This document shows, piece after piece, positions 17,982-26,410 of a stretch of DNA of 64,000 bases (position 1 is the first letter of the stretch; the number at the start of each line of letters is the position of its first letter). Source of the stretch: Alicyclobacillus tolerans (GTDB lineage Bacteria; Bacillota; Bacilli; Alicyclobacillales; Alicyclobacillaceae); assembly GCF_001447355.1 (NCBI RefSeq), contig NZ_JXBW01000010.1, forward strand, positions 29,860-93,859, in the 5' to 3' direction. The translations under genes and the position numbers were made by a program. The notes below the pieces were generated by a model. The model saw only the letters and a program-made list of their open reading frames with translations. It was not told the origin of the DNA and did no database searches.

Positions 17982-18431
17982 TTACGACCGATGGCCTCGC
18001 GAAGTGTGGCTTTGGTCGAACTGTGTCGGATCTTTCTCTAAAAAGTTGCGGTGAGACAAGCCCAAACGCCCTAGTTCGCTAAGGTGCAAGACTGTCAGTT
18101 TATCAAGCAACTGCTTGCCGGCAGGCGTAAGGTGAATCAGAACGCTGCGCTTATCCGCCGGATTCCTCTCCCGTTCCACCAAGCCCAGTTGTTCGCACCT
18201 CTGGATCAACCCGAGGCAACTGTGGTGGCGCAGTTGTAACCTTTCCGCCAACTCGGTCGGCGTCGCAAAGTCCCGTTCAGGAAACCCAGCCACCGCCAGA
18301 AGCAACTGATGCTGTTGCGGCGTGATGCCTACCGATCGCGCCGCTTCCTCGCTGAAATGCATAAATTTGCGCAGCCGATAACGGAATTCCGCCAATTGCA
18401 CGTACTCCTGTTTAGATGGAACTCGGTTCAT
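17982..18431 (-). CDS. MarR family transcriptional regulator
   Basis: 149 residues with the MarR winged helix: ITPQQHQLLLAVAGFP, then TPTELAERLQLRHHSCLGLIQRC (recognition helix) and the wing RNPADKRSVLIHLTPAGKQLL. Start ATG at 18431 follows GGGGGGATAGT. It is divergent from the ClC channel gene with about 117 bases between them, so that gene is a plausible target. The Cys in the recognition helix (C73) could sense oxidation, but this is only a possibility. Confidence 0.88.
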   Translation of the reverse strand: MNRVPSKQEYVQLAEFRYRLRKFMHFSEEAARSVGITPQQHQLLLAVAGFPERDFATPTELAERLQLRHHSCLGLIQRCEQLGLVERERNPADKRSVLIHLTPAGKQLLDKLTVLHLSELGRLGLSHRNFLEKDPTQFDQSHTSRGHRS

Positions 18432-18548
18432 ACTATCCCCCCATTCGTTGCATTTTTCATCGTAACACGATATAAAATGTACCTGTGCCTATGCACACCA
18501 TGAGCTATCCCGTGTCTATCACAAACTTTGAAAGGAGCCCTGTCCGTC

Positions 18549-20333
18549 ATGCAAGGTCACACCACGCGAGCCGGCGACTTCACGACCAACGGACAGATTG
18601 TCCGACTGTCTGGCGCTGCGGTGCTCGTCGGTGCCGCCTGCGCAGTTATTGCGATCGCGCTGTTGAAAGCCATCTACCTTGTCACCAATATAGCATTCTT
18701 TCATCGCCTGTCGTTTCAATATGTAACGCCCACAGACAATCACTTAGGCGTCTTCAAGCTGCTGCCACCCATTATCGGGGCTCTTGCCATCGGCTTCATC
18801 GCTCGCTTTGGCAGCGAAAAAATTCGGGGTCACGGCATTCCGGAAGCCATTGAAGCGATGCTGGTCAACGGTAGCAAAGTGCAGCCAAAAGTAGCCTTTT
18901 GGAAGCCGATATCCGCCGCTATTTCCATCGGTTCAGGCGGACCGTTTGGTGCGGAAGGTCCGATTATCATGACTGGTGGATCGTTTGGCTCCCTGCTGGG
19001 TCAATGGCTGCACACGTCGTCTATTGAACGTCGCATTCTGCTTGTTGCCGGTGCTGCGGGTGGCATGTCTGCAACGTTTTCCGCCCCCGTTTCGGCCGTC
19101 CTCTTCGCCGTCGAACTGCTTGTGTTTGAATTTAAGCCACGCAGTCTTGTCCCGATTGCACTGGCCAGTTCGGTTGCCGACGTCATTCGCATCGCCTGGA
19201 TTGGGCCCGGTCCAATCTTCCCTGTTCCCTCCCTACATACCATACCGTATATCGGCTATGGCGCGTCTGTAGGACTCGGGTTTGTGGGAAGTCTCGCCGC
19301 TATCGTCTTAACGCGGTCCATTTACGGTATGGAAGACTTGTTTCGCAAGTTGCCAGTGCACTGGATGTGGTGGCCCGCGCTCGGCGCAATGGCCATTGGC
19401 TTAGGCGGCATTGTCTCTCCACGCGCACTCGGAGTTGGCTACGATACCATCGCGGCAGTACTCAACACGCAGTTATCGCTTCATACCGTACTCATCCTCC
19501 TTGTCGTCAAGGCTCTCATTTGGGTCATTGCGCTTGGCTCCGGCACTTCCGGTGGCATTCTGGCACCCATCTTGATGATTGGTGGGTGCTTAGGGGAAGC
19601 ACTGGGCGTTGTCATGCACGCGCCACACCCTGGATTATGGGCCCTACTTGGCATGTCGGCCGTTTTTTCGGGCGTTACGCGCACGCCGTTTACGAGCGTG
19701 ATCTTTCCCATCGAATTAACGCACGATTTTGGCGCTCTATTGCCCCTTTTAATCACATCGTGCATCGCCACTGGCACATCCGCTTTCGTTTTGCGCCGCT
19801 CAATTTTGACCGAACGGATTGCTCGCCGTGGGCTACATCTGACACGCGAATACAGTGTCGATCCGCTGGAGATGCACTTGGTTCGCGAGATCGTGTCGAG
19901 ATCGGACGTCAAAGTGTCTGTTCAGGCTCCCGTCAGACATGTCGCCAAGCTCATTCTCGAAAGCCAGACCGAGATGCCAACTTGGATTGAGCTTGTCGAC
20001 ACGTCCAATCATTTCGTTGGGGCGATGCAAAGTACGGCCATCTTGCACAGTGCCAAACGCGACCCCAGCCGCACGATTGGCGCGTGTATGGGACGCGTCG
20101 TCGAAATGGCTGCCGACTTACCCGTAAAGCGCGTCCTAGACTTTATGATTCAAGAGGATCTGGAGTGGGTTCGCATCAACGATGAGCAGCAACCGATAGG
20201 CTTTGTCTCTGTGCAGCAGATCCTGAAACTGCGAGAACGTTACCTACAGGAGGAACAACATCGCCAGCGCACATTCAGCTTGCCTTGGTGGCAACCAACC
20301 ATTGGCGATGGTTCGACGGTCCAAGACGCTTAA
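18549..20333 (+). CDS. ClC-family chloride channel/antiporter with CBS domains
   Basis: 594 residues. Residues ~10-420 form the ClC membrane domain with GHGIPE (the first anion-site motif, with His where E. coli ClcA has Ser), GAEGP (the gating-glutamate motif, Ala replacing the usual Lys/Arg) and GTSGGILAP. Residues ~430-590 are a cytoplasmic region that looks like a CBS pair. GHGIPE-type variants are common in Firmicutes; the selectivity could differ from classical Cl-/H+ exchange. The start ATG 18549 follows AAGGAG. In acidophiles ClC proteins can help acid resistance. Divergent MarR gene next door. Confidence 0.88.
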   Translation: MQGHTTRAGDFTTNGQIVRLSGAAVLVGAACAVIAIALLKAIYLVTNIAFFHRLSFQYVTPTDNHLGVFKLLPPIIGALAIGFIARFGSEKIRGHGIPEAIEAMLVNGSKVQPKVAFWKPISAAISIGSGGPFGAEGPIIMTGGSFGSLLGQWLHTSSIERRILLVAGAAGGMSATFSAPVSAVLFAVELLVFEFKPRSLVPIALASSVADVIRIAWIGPGPIFPVPSLHTIPYIGYGASVGLGFVGSLAAIVLTRSIYGMEDLFRKLPVHWMWWPALGAMAIGLGGIVSPRALGVGYDTIAAVLNTQLSLHTVLILLVVKALIWVIALGSGTSGGILAPILMIGGCLGEALGVVMHAPHPGLWALLGMSAVFSGVTRTPFTSVIFPIELTHDFGALLPLLITSCIATGTSAFVLRRSILTERIARRGLHLTREYSVDPLEMHLVREIVSRSDVKVSVQAPVRHVAKLILESQTEMPTWIELVDTSNHFVGAMQSTAILHSAKRDPSRTIGACMGRVVEMAADLPVKRVLDFMIQEDLEWVRINDEQQPIGFVSVQQILKLRERYLQEEQHRQRTFSLPWWQPTIGDGSTVQDA

Positions 20334-20340
20334 ACATAAG

Positions 20341-20363
20341 AAAACGGCAAAGCTCACTTTGCC
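20341..20363 (-). terminator. Bidirectional terminator between ClC and small gene
   Basis: GGCAAAG (20346-20352) pairs with CTTTGCC (20357-20363). On the minus strand GTTTTCTT follows. The stem contains the stop codon of the minus-strand gene at 20354. Confidence 0.65.
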
Positions 20364-20620
20364 CTCTTCCAAATCATCATTCTATCCTTGCGACTTTGGG
20401 GATTGATGCCTTGCGCGCGCAGCCATTTGGCTGCCTCTGTTTTTTCTTCCGGTGAAAGAGGAACATCCAATTCGGCGGCCAGTGTCGAAATGAGGTGTTT
20501 CGTACGTTCAAGACTTTGGAGATCGGTTTCTGAATAACGAAGAAATACCTGATTCGCCTTGCGCCAATGAAGCGGATTGGCCATTTTTCGCCGAAAAATT
20601 TTCAGCGCCTTGGATTCCAT
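20354..20620 (-). CDS. Small protein of a two-copy family, second copy
   Basis: 88 residues from ATG 20620, preceded by GGGGGAGAC. The frame is open further upstream but homology to the first copy (14243-14521) begins right at this methionine. Shared positions include FRRKMANPLHWRK, a D-L step, LAAELDVPLSPEEK and WLRAQGINP, about one residue in three identical overall. No membrane segment or Cys pair. It is convergent with the ClC gene. Family not recognised. Confidence 0.75.
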   Translation of the reverse strand: MESKALKIFRRKMANPLHWRKANQVFLRYSETDLQSLERTKHLISTLAAELDVPLSPEEKTEAAKWLRAQGINPQSRKDRMMIWKRAK

Positions 20621-20855
20621 ATGCGTGTCTCCCCCTGCTTCCTGCTTTTCTGTTACCGGCAGTAGGTCTGGTTGCCTTAAGGTATGTATGACCCGGGCGT
20701 GGGTTGTCGGCAACCGCCCCAAAACGGCGTCCGTTGCTGGCGCAACACGTGATACCATCCGCCCACAAGGCGGACACGCCATGCCAATCTGTCATTGCGG
20801 GTTCACAGACGAGTCGCATACACTGTCACATCTTTGCAACCAGGGGGTGAAATCC

Positions 20856-20972
20856 ATGTACGACGGTGGAACATTCGGTGGCTACACGCGCTGGGCAGTG
20901 GTGTTCCTCATTATCTTCGTCTTGTTCTTCCTCCTTGTCCCAGCCTATGGAGCAACTGGCGCCGGCTACTGA
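20856..20972 (+). CDS. YjcZ-like small Gly-rich membrane protein
   Basis: 38 residues from ATG 20856 with GGGGGTGAA in front. A short Gly/Tyr N-terminus (MYDGGTFGGYTRW) is followed by a single hydrophobic span (AVVFLIIFVLFFLLV) and a small Gly/Ala tail. This is the pattern of YjcZ-family sporulation-type proteins of Bacilli, often 25-50 residues and easily missed. Cellular role is not established for this protein. Confidence 0.7.
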   Translation: MYDGGTFGGYTRWAVVFLIIFVLFFLLVPAYGATGAGY

Positions 20973-21017
20973 TGGGGATACAAGACACAGGGTCGCTCCC
21001 GACCCTGTGTCCCCATC
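20971..21017. terminator. Long palindrome between convergent genes
   Basis: GACACAGGGTCG (20984-20995) pairs with CGACCCTGTGTC (21000-21011), extended by GATGGG/CCCATC across a seven-base bulge. It lies between the YjcZ-like gene and the MFS gene. There is no T tract, as with the palindrome at 14115. Confidence 0.6.
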
Positions 21018-21032
21018 ATTCTGCTGCACCTA

Positions 21033-22400
21033 TCACATCTGGTTCCCTACTTCTGACGCTTCGGCCGAGTTAAGAATTTCGAGCATCCGTCCTTTTGTCC
21101 GCGGCCCGAACCAAGCCGTGATAATGGCCAATAAAATCCATGCCGCCGCGATGTAGATGAACACACTCTGGTACCCGTAGTGGTTGTAAATAGCGACCAC
21201 AATCATCGGCCCAAACACGTTGGCCAGGCGGCCAACGCCATAAACCAAGCCAGCACCGGAGTTGCGAACTTCGGTTGGATACAATTCAGGCGTATATGCG
21301 TACAACAGTGGCGCAAATGTCTGCAGAAACATTGCAACTAAGAAACCAAAGACAATGATGATAGCAGTCTTAAACGTCAGGCCGTACAACAGGCCACAGA
21401 TGGAAATCGCGATCGCAAAAATCACGACGAGCCATTTCCGGTCCAGCCGATCCGAAAGCAGATATGCGATAAATGCGCCCGGTACGGCGCCAATGGACAT
21501 TGCCGAAGACCAAGCAAGCGAATGAACCAGAGAAAAGCCGTGAGCCACGAGCAGCGTTGGCACCCAAGACATGAATCCGTAAAAACCGAGCGTCTGCAAA
21601 ATCCAGACGACGAGCAGAACCAAGGTGCGACCAAGGTATTTTCCGCTGAACAACTCGCCATAGCCGCGCTGACTGACCGCCGGCTCCACTCGTTCGACAG
21701 GATTAGGCAACGGACCTTTTTCGGTCTCGACTTGACGTTCAATGGCGGTCATCACGCTGTTGGCATCGGCGAGACGGCCTCTGTTCTCGTACCAACGCGG
21801 AGATTCATACATCCGGCCAGCGAGAATGGCGAAGATGAATCCGAGCGCTCCCCAAATGTACACAAACCGCCAACCCCATGGTGCGACGGGTACCAAAAAA
21901 CGCGCGACGTAGGCCGTAATGGGAATTCCGCACAGGCCAATCGTCATGATGAGACCTTGATACGTACCGCGCTTCTTGGCTGGAAAGACTTCGCTGATAT
22001 AGGTGATGCCCACCACCGTCATAGCCGAAAGTCCGAATCCTGTGACCAGCCTCGTGACAAACAACATGGTCATACTCATGGCAAACGCATTCAACAGCGA
22101 AAAGATGGAATAAATCAGGATTGTAAAAATCAGACTGCGCTTGCGCCCAATCCGATCCGACACATACCCGATGACCGACGCGCCTAGAAACATGCCAAGA
22201 AACGTCGCAGAGGTCACGTTTCCAATCGCGGAAAGCTGCAAATTCCACGCTTTTTCAATGGCAGGTGCCGTATACGACAATGTGTTGATGTCGCCCAATT
22301 CAAAGAAAAAGGCAAACGCGAGCACCCAGATCACATACCGGTGAAACGACGAAATAGGCAACCTCTCGAGGCGCGCGCCAATGGAAGCCGTCGATGACAT
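21033..22400 (-). CDS. MFS transporter, organic acid/sugar symporter type
   Basis: 455 residues, 12 hydrophobic segments, with MFS motif A as GYVSDRIGRKRSL (helices 2-3) and the second-half copy as AYLLSDRLDRKW. Character fits the aromatic/organic acid:H+ or sugar porter groups; PESPRW-like motif appears as YESPRWYENRG. Start ATG 22400 follows GGGAGGGAAG. It is downstream of the PrpF-family gene on the same strand, so it probably imports the carboxylate used by the neighbouring Tcu enzymes, taking the place of TcuC. Exact substrate unproven. Confidence 0.85.
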   Translation of the reverse strand: MSSTASIGARLERLPISSFHRYVIWVLAFAFFFELGDINTLSYTAPAIEKAWNLQLSAIGNVTSATFLGMFLGASVIGYVSDRIGRKRSLIFTILIYSIFSLLNAFAMSMTMLFVTRLVTGFGLSAMTVVGITYISEVFPAKKRGTYQGLIMTIGLCGIPITAYVARFLVPVAPWGWRFVYIWGALGFIFAILAGRMYESPRWYENRGRLADANSVMTAIERQVETEKGPLPNPVERVEPAVSQRGYGELFSGKYLGRTLVLLVVWILQTLGFYGFMSWVPTLLVAHGFSLVHSLAWSSAMSIGAVPGAFIAYLLSDRLDRKWLVVIFAIAISICGLLYGLTFKTAIIIVFGFLVAMFLQTFAPLLYAYTPELYPTEVRNSGAGLVYGVGRLANVFGPMIVVAIYNHYGYQSVFIYIAAAWILLAIITAWFGPRTKGRMLEILNSAEASEVGNQM

Positions 22401-22480
22401 CGTCTTCCCTCCCAGCCCTGATTTTTGAAAGCGCATACACCAATGCCGTCATAACCGTTTTGCCTGCGCCTCACCACCCT

Positions 22481-23611
22481 TCAGATCCACGCCATACCCG
22501 CGATCAGCGGACGCGCAGTGCGCATAAGTGTCACTTTTGTCACCCTTGGAACGGTGTCATCTTCAACCTCGGCACCCACTTCCAAGATGCCTGCCGGATG
22601 GCCAATGCGGATCATCCCAGGCGCTTTCCCAAGTTCGCTCACATGGTCATGTGCCACCGTGCCTGGCAGTTTGCACGCGACAGCCAGCGCAATGGCGCCT
22701 GTTACAGCATATGTGGGATGCAGCCGCCCCATGGTGAGGACACGCGCCGAAATGTCGTATGCGCAGGCTTCCACTGCCGAGCCACTGGTTGTTTGGTAGG
22801 CAACCGGTGTGTGCACGAGCGCAATCTTAGGTAACGCATGGGTTGTCGGATTGATGATCTCGTGCTCGTCGTAGAGCCCCAACATCCGCCCTACCTGCTG
22901 CCGAACCCATTCGATGGTCGGCCAAGCGTGCTTCATGTCAACCTCCCTCACTTCGCTGCCAAGCAGCCCCAGTTCCTCTGCAGCCATTAGCACAGTCAAA
23001 TTGCCAGCGTCGATGACGGTCACGCGAAACCGGCGCCCATCCTTAATCACCACCTCGTCGACTCGCCGCCCCGTCGGCAACAGGCTGCCACTGACCCCGC
23101 CCCCAATGCGGAAGAAGTCGAGATAAATGGGCGAGCCCGTTCCCGGCACCCCTGCGATGCTGGTATCGCCCTCCGGAGCAAAACGTCTGTCCTTCACGGC
23201 AAAATGCGACACAATAAGGGCATCGGTATTCGTGTTGTAAATGCGCACCGTGGCAATGCCGTCGCGCTGGACGTCTACCAGCCCACTGTTGACCGCAAAC
23301 GGCCCCACAGCAGAGGAGATGTTGCCGCAATTAGGACGATAATCGATGTACGGCTCGTCGATACTGACCTGGCCAAAGGTGTAGTCGACGTCCGCGTCCA
23401 ATCGCGAAGAAGCTTCGACGATAGCCAACTTGCTTGTGGTCGGCGTCGCCCCACCCAACCCGTCGATCTGCCTCGAATCGGGACTGCCAAACAGACGGAG
23501 CAGAATGCGGTCACGCTCAGTCGGATCGGCAGGCAAATCGCGCCCGCGCACCATGATCCCTTTGCTCGTACCCCCGCGGTAAATGGCACACGGAATCGTA
23601 CACAACGCCAT
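22481..23611 (-). CDS. PrpF/AcnD-accessory family isomerase
   Basis: 376 residues of the PrpF family, which shifts or isomerises the double bond of aconitate-like acids (2-methylaconitate, 4-oxalomesaconate, trans-aconitate). Seen motifs are AIYRGGTSKGIMV near the N-terminus, the catalytic-site region DYRPNCGNISSAVGPFAV (family Cys in NCGN) and ARVLTMGRLHPTYAVTGA near the C-terminus. Start ATG 23611 follows GGGGG. Lying beside TcuA and TcuB, it would fit conversion of trans- to cis-aconitate. It is separated from tcuB by its own promoter and a leader terminator. Confidence 0.88.
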   Translation of the reverse strand: MALCTIPCAIYRGGTSKGIMVRGRDLPADPTERDRILLRLFGSPDSRQIDGLGGATPTTSKLAIVEASSRLDADVDYTFGQVSIDEPYIDYRPNCGNISSAVGPFAVNSGLVDVQRDGIATVRIYNTNTDALIVSHFAVKDRRFAPEGDTSIAGVPGTGSPIYLDFFRIGGGVSGSLLPTGRRVDEVVIKDGRRFRVTVIDAGNLTVLMAAEELGLLGSEVREVDMKHAWPTIEWVRQQVGRMLGLYDEHEIINPTTHALPKIALVHTPVAYQTTSGSAVEACAYDISARVLTMGRLHPTYAVTGAIALAVACKLPGTVAHDHVSELGKAPGMIRIGHPAGILEVGAEVEDDTVPRVTKVTLMRTARPLIAGMAWI

Positions 23612-23774
23612 GATCATCGCCCCCTTTGCGCACAAAAAGCCCAGCACAATCCGAATGTCGGACCATGCTGGGCTTCACGCGATACTTCGCCAGAGGATGT
23701 CTGGCGACTCGACACGAAACAGCAGTCTGTTATTTGATTACCCTTACCATAATGCGGCGATGTCACTGTGTCAA
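23612..23774 (-). promoter_or_regulatory. Promoter and attenuator-like leader of the prpF-MFS unit
   Basis: On the minus strand, TTGACA (23774-23769) and TATGGT (23751-23746) are 17 bases apart, a good sigma-A promoter overlapping the end of tcuB. The transcript then runs about 125 bases before the PrpF gene and contains a CGCCAGA/TCTGGCG hairpin and then a full intrinsic terminator at 23634-23675. A terminator between a promoter and its gene suggests conditional readthrough. Confidence 0.6.
23634..23675 (-). terminator. Leader terminator in front of the PrpF gene
   Basis: AAGCCCAGCA (23675-23666) pairs with TGCTGGGCTT, with an inner GTCCGA/TCGGAT stem, and TTTTT follows on the minus strand at 23638-23634. 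It ends either tcuAB transcripts or prematurely those from the promoter at 23746-23774. Confidence 0.85.
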
Positions 23775-24850
23775 TGGCCAGACAAGCGGTGCATCCGCTC
23801 TTCTTCTGCGTACCGCACCAGCGCCAGACAGCGATAAATGAAGTGACCAAACTTCGAATATGGCGCGGTAAAAAAGAGAGCCGCCACGAAACTGAGATGG
23901 ATGACCAGTACCGGGCCCATGACCGAAGTTTTGCGCAAGAGGAGCAACAAAAGTCCACTGCCAGCCACGAGTAGCATGGACCACAGAAAGGCTCGCCCAG
24001 ACTGATACGCTCCCTCGTCAACCGTATCCCGATTCACACCTAGCTTGACATACAGCAATCCGGCGCATCCAACAAGCAAGCCCACGCCACCGATAATGCC
24101 TAGCAAAACGACGGGACTCGCGACAGGATAAGGGGCTTGCTTGTGCAGGATATGCGATTCGTATGCCGCTAGGCACGTCGATGCGAAATCGAGCAGGAAT
24201 CCATAAAAGACACCATGATGAAACCACTTTCGCCATCGCGATAGAGGTTCGTCCTTAGTGCCACCAAGATGGCGCAAGGACAGCGCATACCGCACGGCCT
24301 GCAGAATATCGCGCACCTGTACGGCGCTCGAGTCGAGCGTGCGTATGTCGCGCCAGAATCGCCATGCCCCAAGTCCCCAGCCGCAGACCAGCCATAAAGC
24401 CAAGGCTCCAAATACTGCTTCGAGCACCGCTTCCGACAAAACGGTGTAAAACGATCCGCCCTCAGCGCCAAAGACCCTTCCTTGTGTCACAAGGGAAATC
24501 ACAGAAAACAGGATACAGGCCCCAATGACAGCCCACATAAAGCCCCAGCCACCTTGGAATACCCGGGCGAACGGTCCCGGCCACACATATTTGCGATAGG
24601 ACGCCTGCCGCAGTGCGGCGAACAAGCGCGGCGGATTGATGCCAAATTCGTGAGGCGGCGCAAATGGACAGGCAAAGACACATTCCTTACAATCGTGACA
24701 AAGGTTTGCAAAGTAAGCGAGATCGGCGTCCCGATAGTCGCGGCGCCACTCAATGGCGCGCCATACCGCGCAAAATCCTTCGCAATAGCGACAAGCGTTG
24801 CACACGCGCATTTGCCGCTTACCTTCCTCCATCAGTTCACCGTGCGACAC
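23771..24850 (-). CDS. tcuB: TcuB-like iron-sulfur/membrane electron transfer protein
   Basis: 359 residues. The N-terminus has two cysteine clusters, CNACRYCEGFC (residues 17-27) and CHDCKECVFACP (51-62), for 4Fe-4S centres. The rest has about six hydrophobic segments. This is the layout of TcuB/CitB, which reoxidises the FAD of tricarballylate dehydrogenase and passes electrons to the quinone pool. GTG start at 24850 with GGGGAGGGAG upstream; it overlaps tcuA by 14 bases, so they are translated together. Confidence 0.9.
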   Translation of the reverse strand: MSHGELMEEGKRQMRVCNACRYCEGFCAVWRAIEWRRDYRDADLAYFANLCHDCKECVFACPFAPPHEFGINPPRLFAALRQASYRKYVWPGPFARVFQGGWGFMWAVIGACILFSVISLVTQGRVFGAEGGSFYTVLSEAVLEAVFGALALWLVCGWGLGAWRFWRDIRTLDSSAVQVRDILQAVRYALSLRHLGGTKDEPLSRWRKWFHHGVFYGFLLDFASTCLAAYESHILHKQAPYPVASPVVLLGIIGGVGLLVGCAGLLYVKLGVNRDTVDEGAYQSGRAFLWSMLLVAGSGLLLLLLRKTSVMGPVLVIHLSFVAALFFTAPYSKFGHFIYRCLALVRYAEEERMHRLSGH

Positions 24851-26228
24851 GTGCTGCTCCCTCCCCTGCGATCCGCCCTACAACCGCACCCATCGTCAGA
24901 CCAAAGCCCGCCAAGTAACCGCGGCGCAAAACGTTGCCTGCCACCATCTCTCCCGCCGCAAACGCGTTTTCCATGGCCCCTCCACCGGCAAGCTGCACAC
25001 GCGCGTCGGGTCCTATGCGCACGCCGCGATACGTGAACGTGATGCCCGCCCGTAACGGATAGGCATAAAACGGCGGCGTATCGATCCGCTGCGCCCAATG
25101 AGATTTGCACGGCTCCACGCCCACCGTACGACAGTCATCGAGATCGCCCGGACGAAACGTGCCTGGCTGCACCGCCGCATTGTATGTGTCGACCGTCTGC
25201 TGCACGCGCGATGCATCCAATCCCAGCCGTATGGCGAGATCCGCCACCGAAGAGGCCACGATAGGTGGAAAGACAGACGGCATAAACTTGTCGACGACCT
25301 TGCTGTCGATGATGGAGTAGGCCACTTGACCCGGCTGTCGCGCGATGAGCCCTCCCCAGATGGCATACCGCTTTGGCCAAAAGTCCTCGCCCTCGTCATA
25401 AAACCGCTCGCCACGCTGGTTGACGACAATACCAAATGGCACACTGTCCAATCTGGTCACGATACCGCCATCAAATTTGGGCGCCCGCCCGTCGACCGCA
25501 ACCGCGTGAAACGCCTGTGGATGCCCAACCGGCTCTGCGCCAGCGGACAGCAACAAATCGATCGTGTTGCCTTGGTTGTAAGCTGTTCCGCGGATAATGA
25601 AGTTATCGGCCGCATCCCCCCAATGCTGCCGCAACCACGAGATGTTCGCCTCGTATCCGCCTGCCGCAAATACGACAGCGCAAGCGCGGATCCGTACAAC
25701 TTCGCCATTTTTTCGCACCTGCGCTGAGCCAAACACGTTCCCAGCTATATCGATGTCCTCAAGCATTGCGTCATACCAAATCGCAATGCGCTTTTTTTCC
25801 GCCGTACGATAGTAGGCATTCATCATGGCCCGACCGCCGCCCAGCATGAACATGTTGGTACGCGCCAGATGGAGTGTGCCAGCCAGAGGTTCCTGCCAGC
25901 GCACGCCTTGCTGAGACAGCCATGCTGGCAAAGCCTCCGAACGCTCGACCACCAAGCGCGCTAATCCTTCGTCCATCTCACCGCCCGCCACGCGTCGCAA
26001 GTCGTCGAGAAACTCGCCTGGAGAATAGGTAGCCAGCATGTGCTCAGTAGGTTTCTCATGCATGATGCGGAAATCTCGCGTGTGCCTGCTGTTGCCACCC
26101 CGGTAGAATTGAGGTGCTCGCTCAATGACGATCACGCTTGCACCGTGATCGCACGCGGACAAGGCAGCCGCCATGGCGGCATTGCCACCGCCGACAACGA
26201 GCACATCACAGGCAACAGAAGCTGTCAT
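24837..26228 (-). CDS. tcuA: FAD-dependent tricarballylate dehydrogenase-like protein
   Basis: 463 residues of the fumarate reductase/succinate dehydrogenase flavoprotein superfamily. The N-terminal Rossmann fold is CDVLVVGGGNAAMAAALSA with the acidic strand end VIVIE. GGNSRHTRDFR and the C-terminal GAMENAFAAGEMVAGNVLRR flavin-binding segments match TcuA, which oxidises tricarballylate to cis-aconitate. Start ATG 26228 follows GGGAGGTGACC; a longer frame lacks a site. It heads the tcuA-tcuB pair, with a strong terminator hairpin about 35 bases upstream. Confidence 0.88.
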   Translation of the reverse strand: MTASVACDVLVVGGGNAAMAAALSACDHGASVIVIERAPQFYRGGNSRHTRDFRIMHEKPTEHMLATYSPGEFLDDLRRVAGGEMDEGLARLVVERSEALPAWLSQQGVRWQEPLAGTLHLARTNMFMLGGGRAMMNAYYRTAEKKRIAIWYDAMLEDIDIAGNVFGSAQVRKNGEVVRIRACAVVFAAGGYEANISWLRQHWGDAADNFIIRGTAYNQGNTIDLLLSAGAEPVGHPQAFHAVAVDGRAPKFDGGIVTRLDSVPFGIVVNQRGERFYDEGEDFWPKRYAIWGGLIARQPGQVAYSIIDSKVVDKFMPSVFPPIVASSVADLAIRLGLDASRVQQTVDTYNAAVQPGTFRPGDLDDCRTVGVEPCKSHWAQRIDTPPFYAYPLRAGITFTYRGVRIGPDARVQLAGGGAMENAFAAGEMVAGNVLRRGYLAGFGLTMGAVVGRIAGEGAARVAR

Positions 26229-26260
26229 AGATCGGTCACCTCCCAGTAACCAGTGCGCGC

Positions 26261-26307
26261 AAAACAAAAAGATGCACCCCGGCCTTCAGACCGACTGGTG
26301 CATCTTT
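26261..26307 (-). terminator. Terminator between the DUF3870 gene and tcuA
   Basis: AAAGATGCACC (26307-26297 on the minus strand) pairs with GGTGCATCTTT, followed by TTTTTGTTTTG. It stops transcripts from the upstream DUF3870 gene or acts in the tcuA leader. Confidence 0.85.
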
Positions 26308-26410
26308 GATTCCTTGCCCAACGGAGAATTGAGCAACTCAAACATGACAGTCTCGCATCGCTTTTGAAATGGATACTTCCATACTACGCTCGTCTTGCAC
26401 AAATATGACC

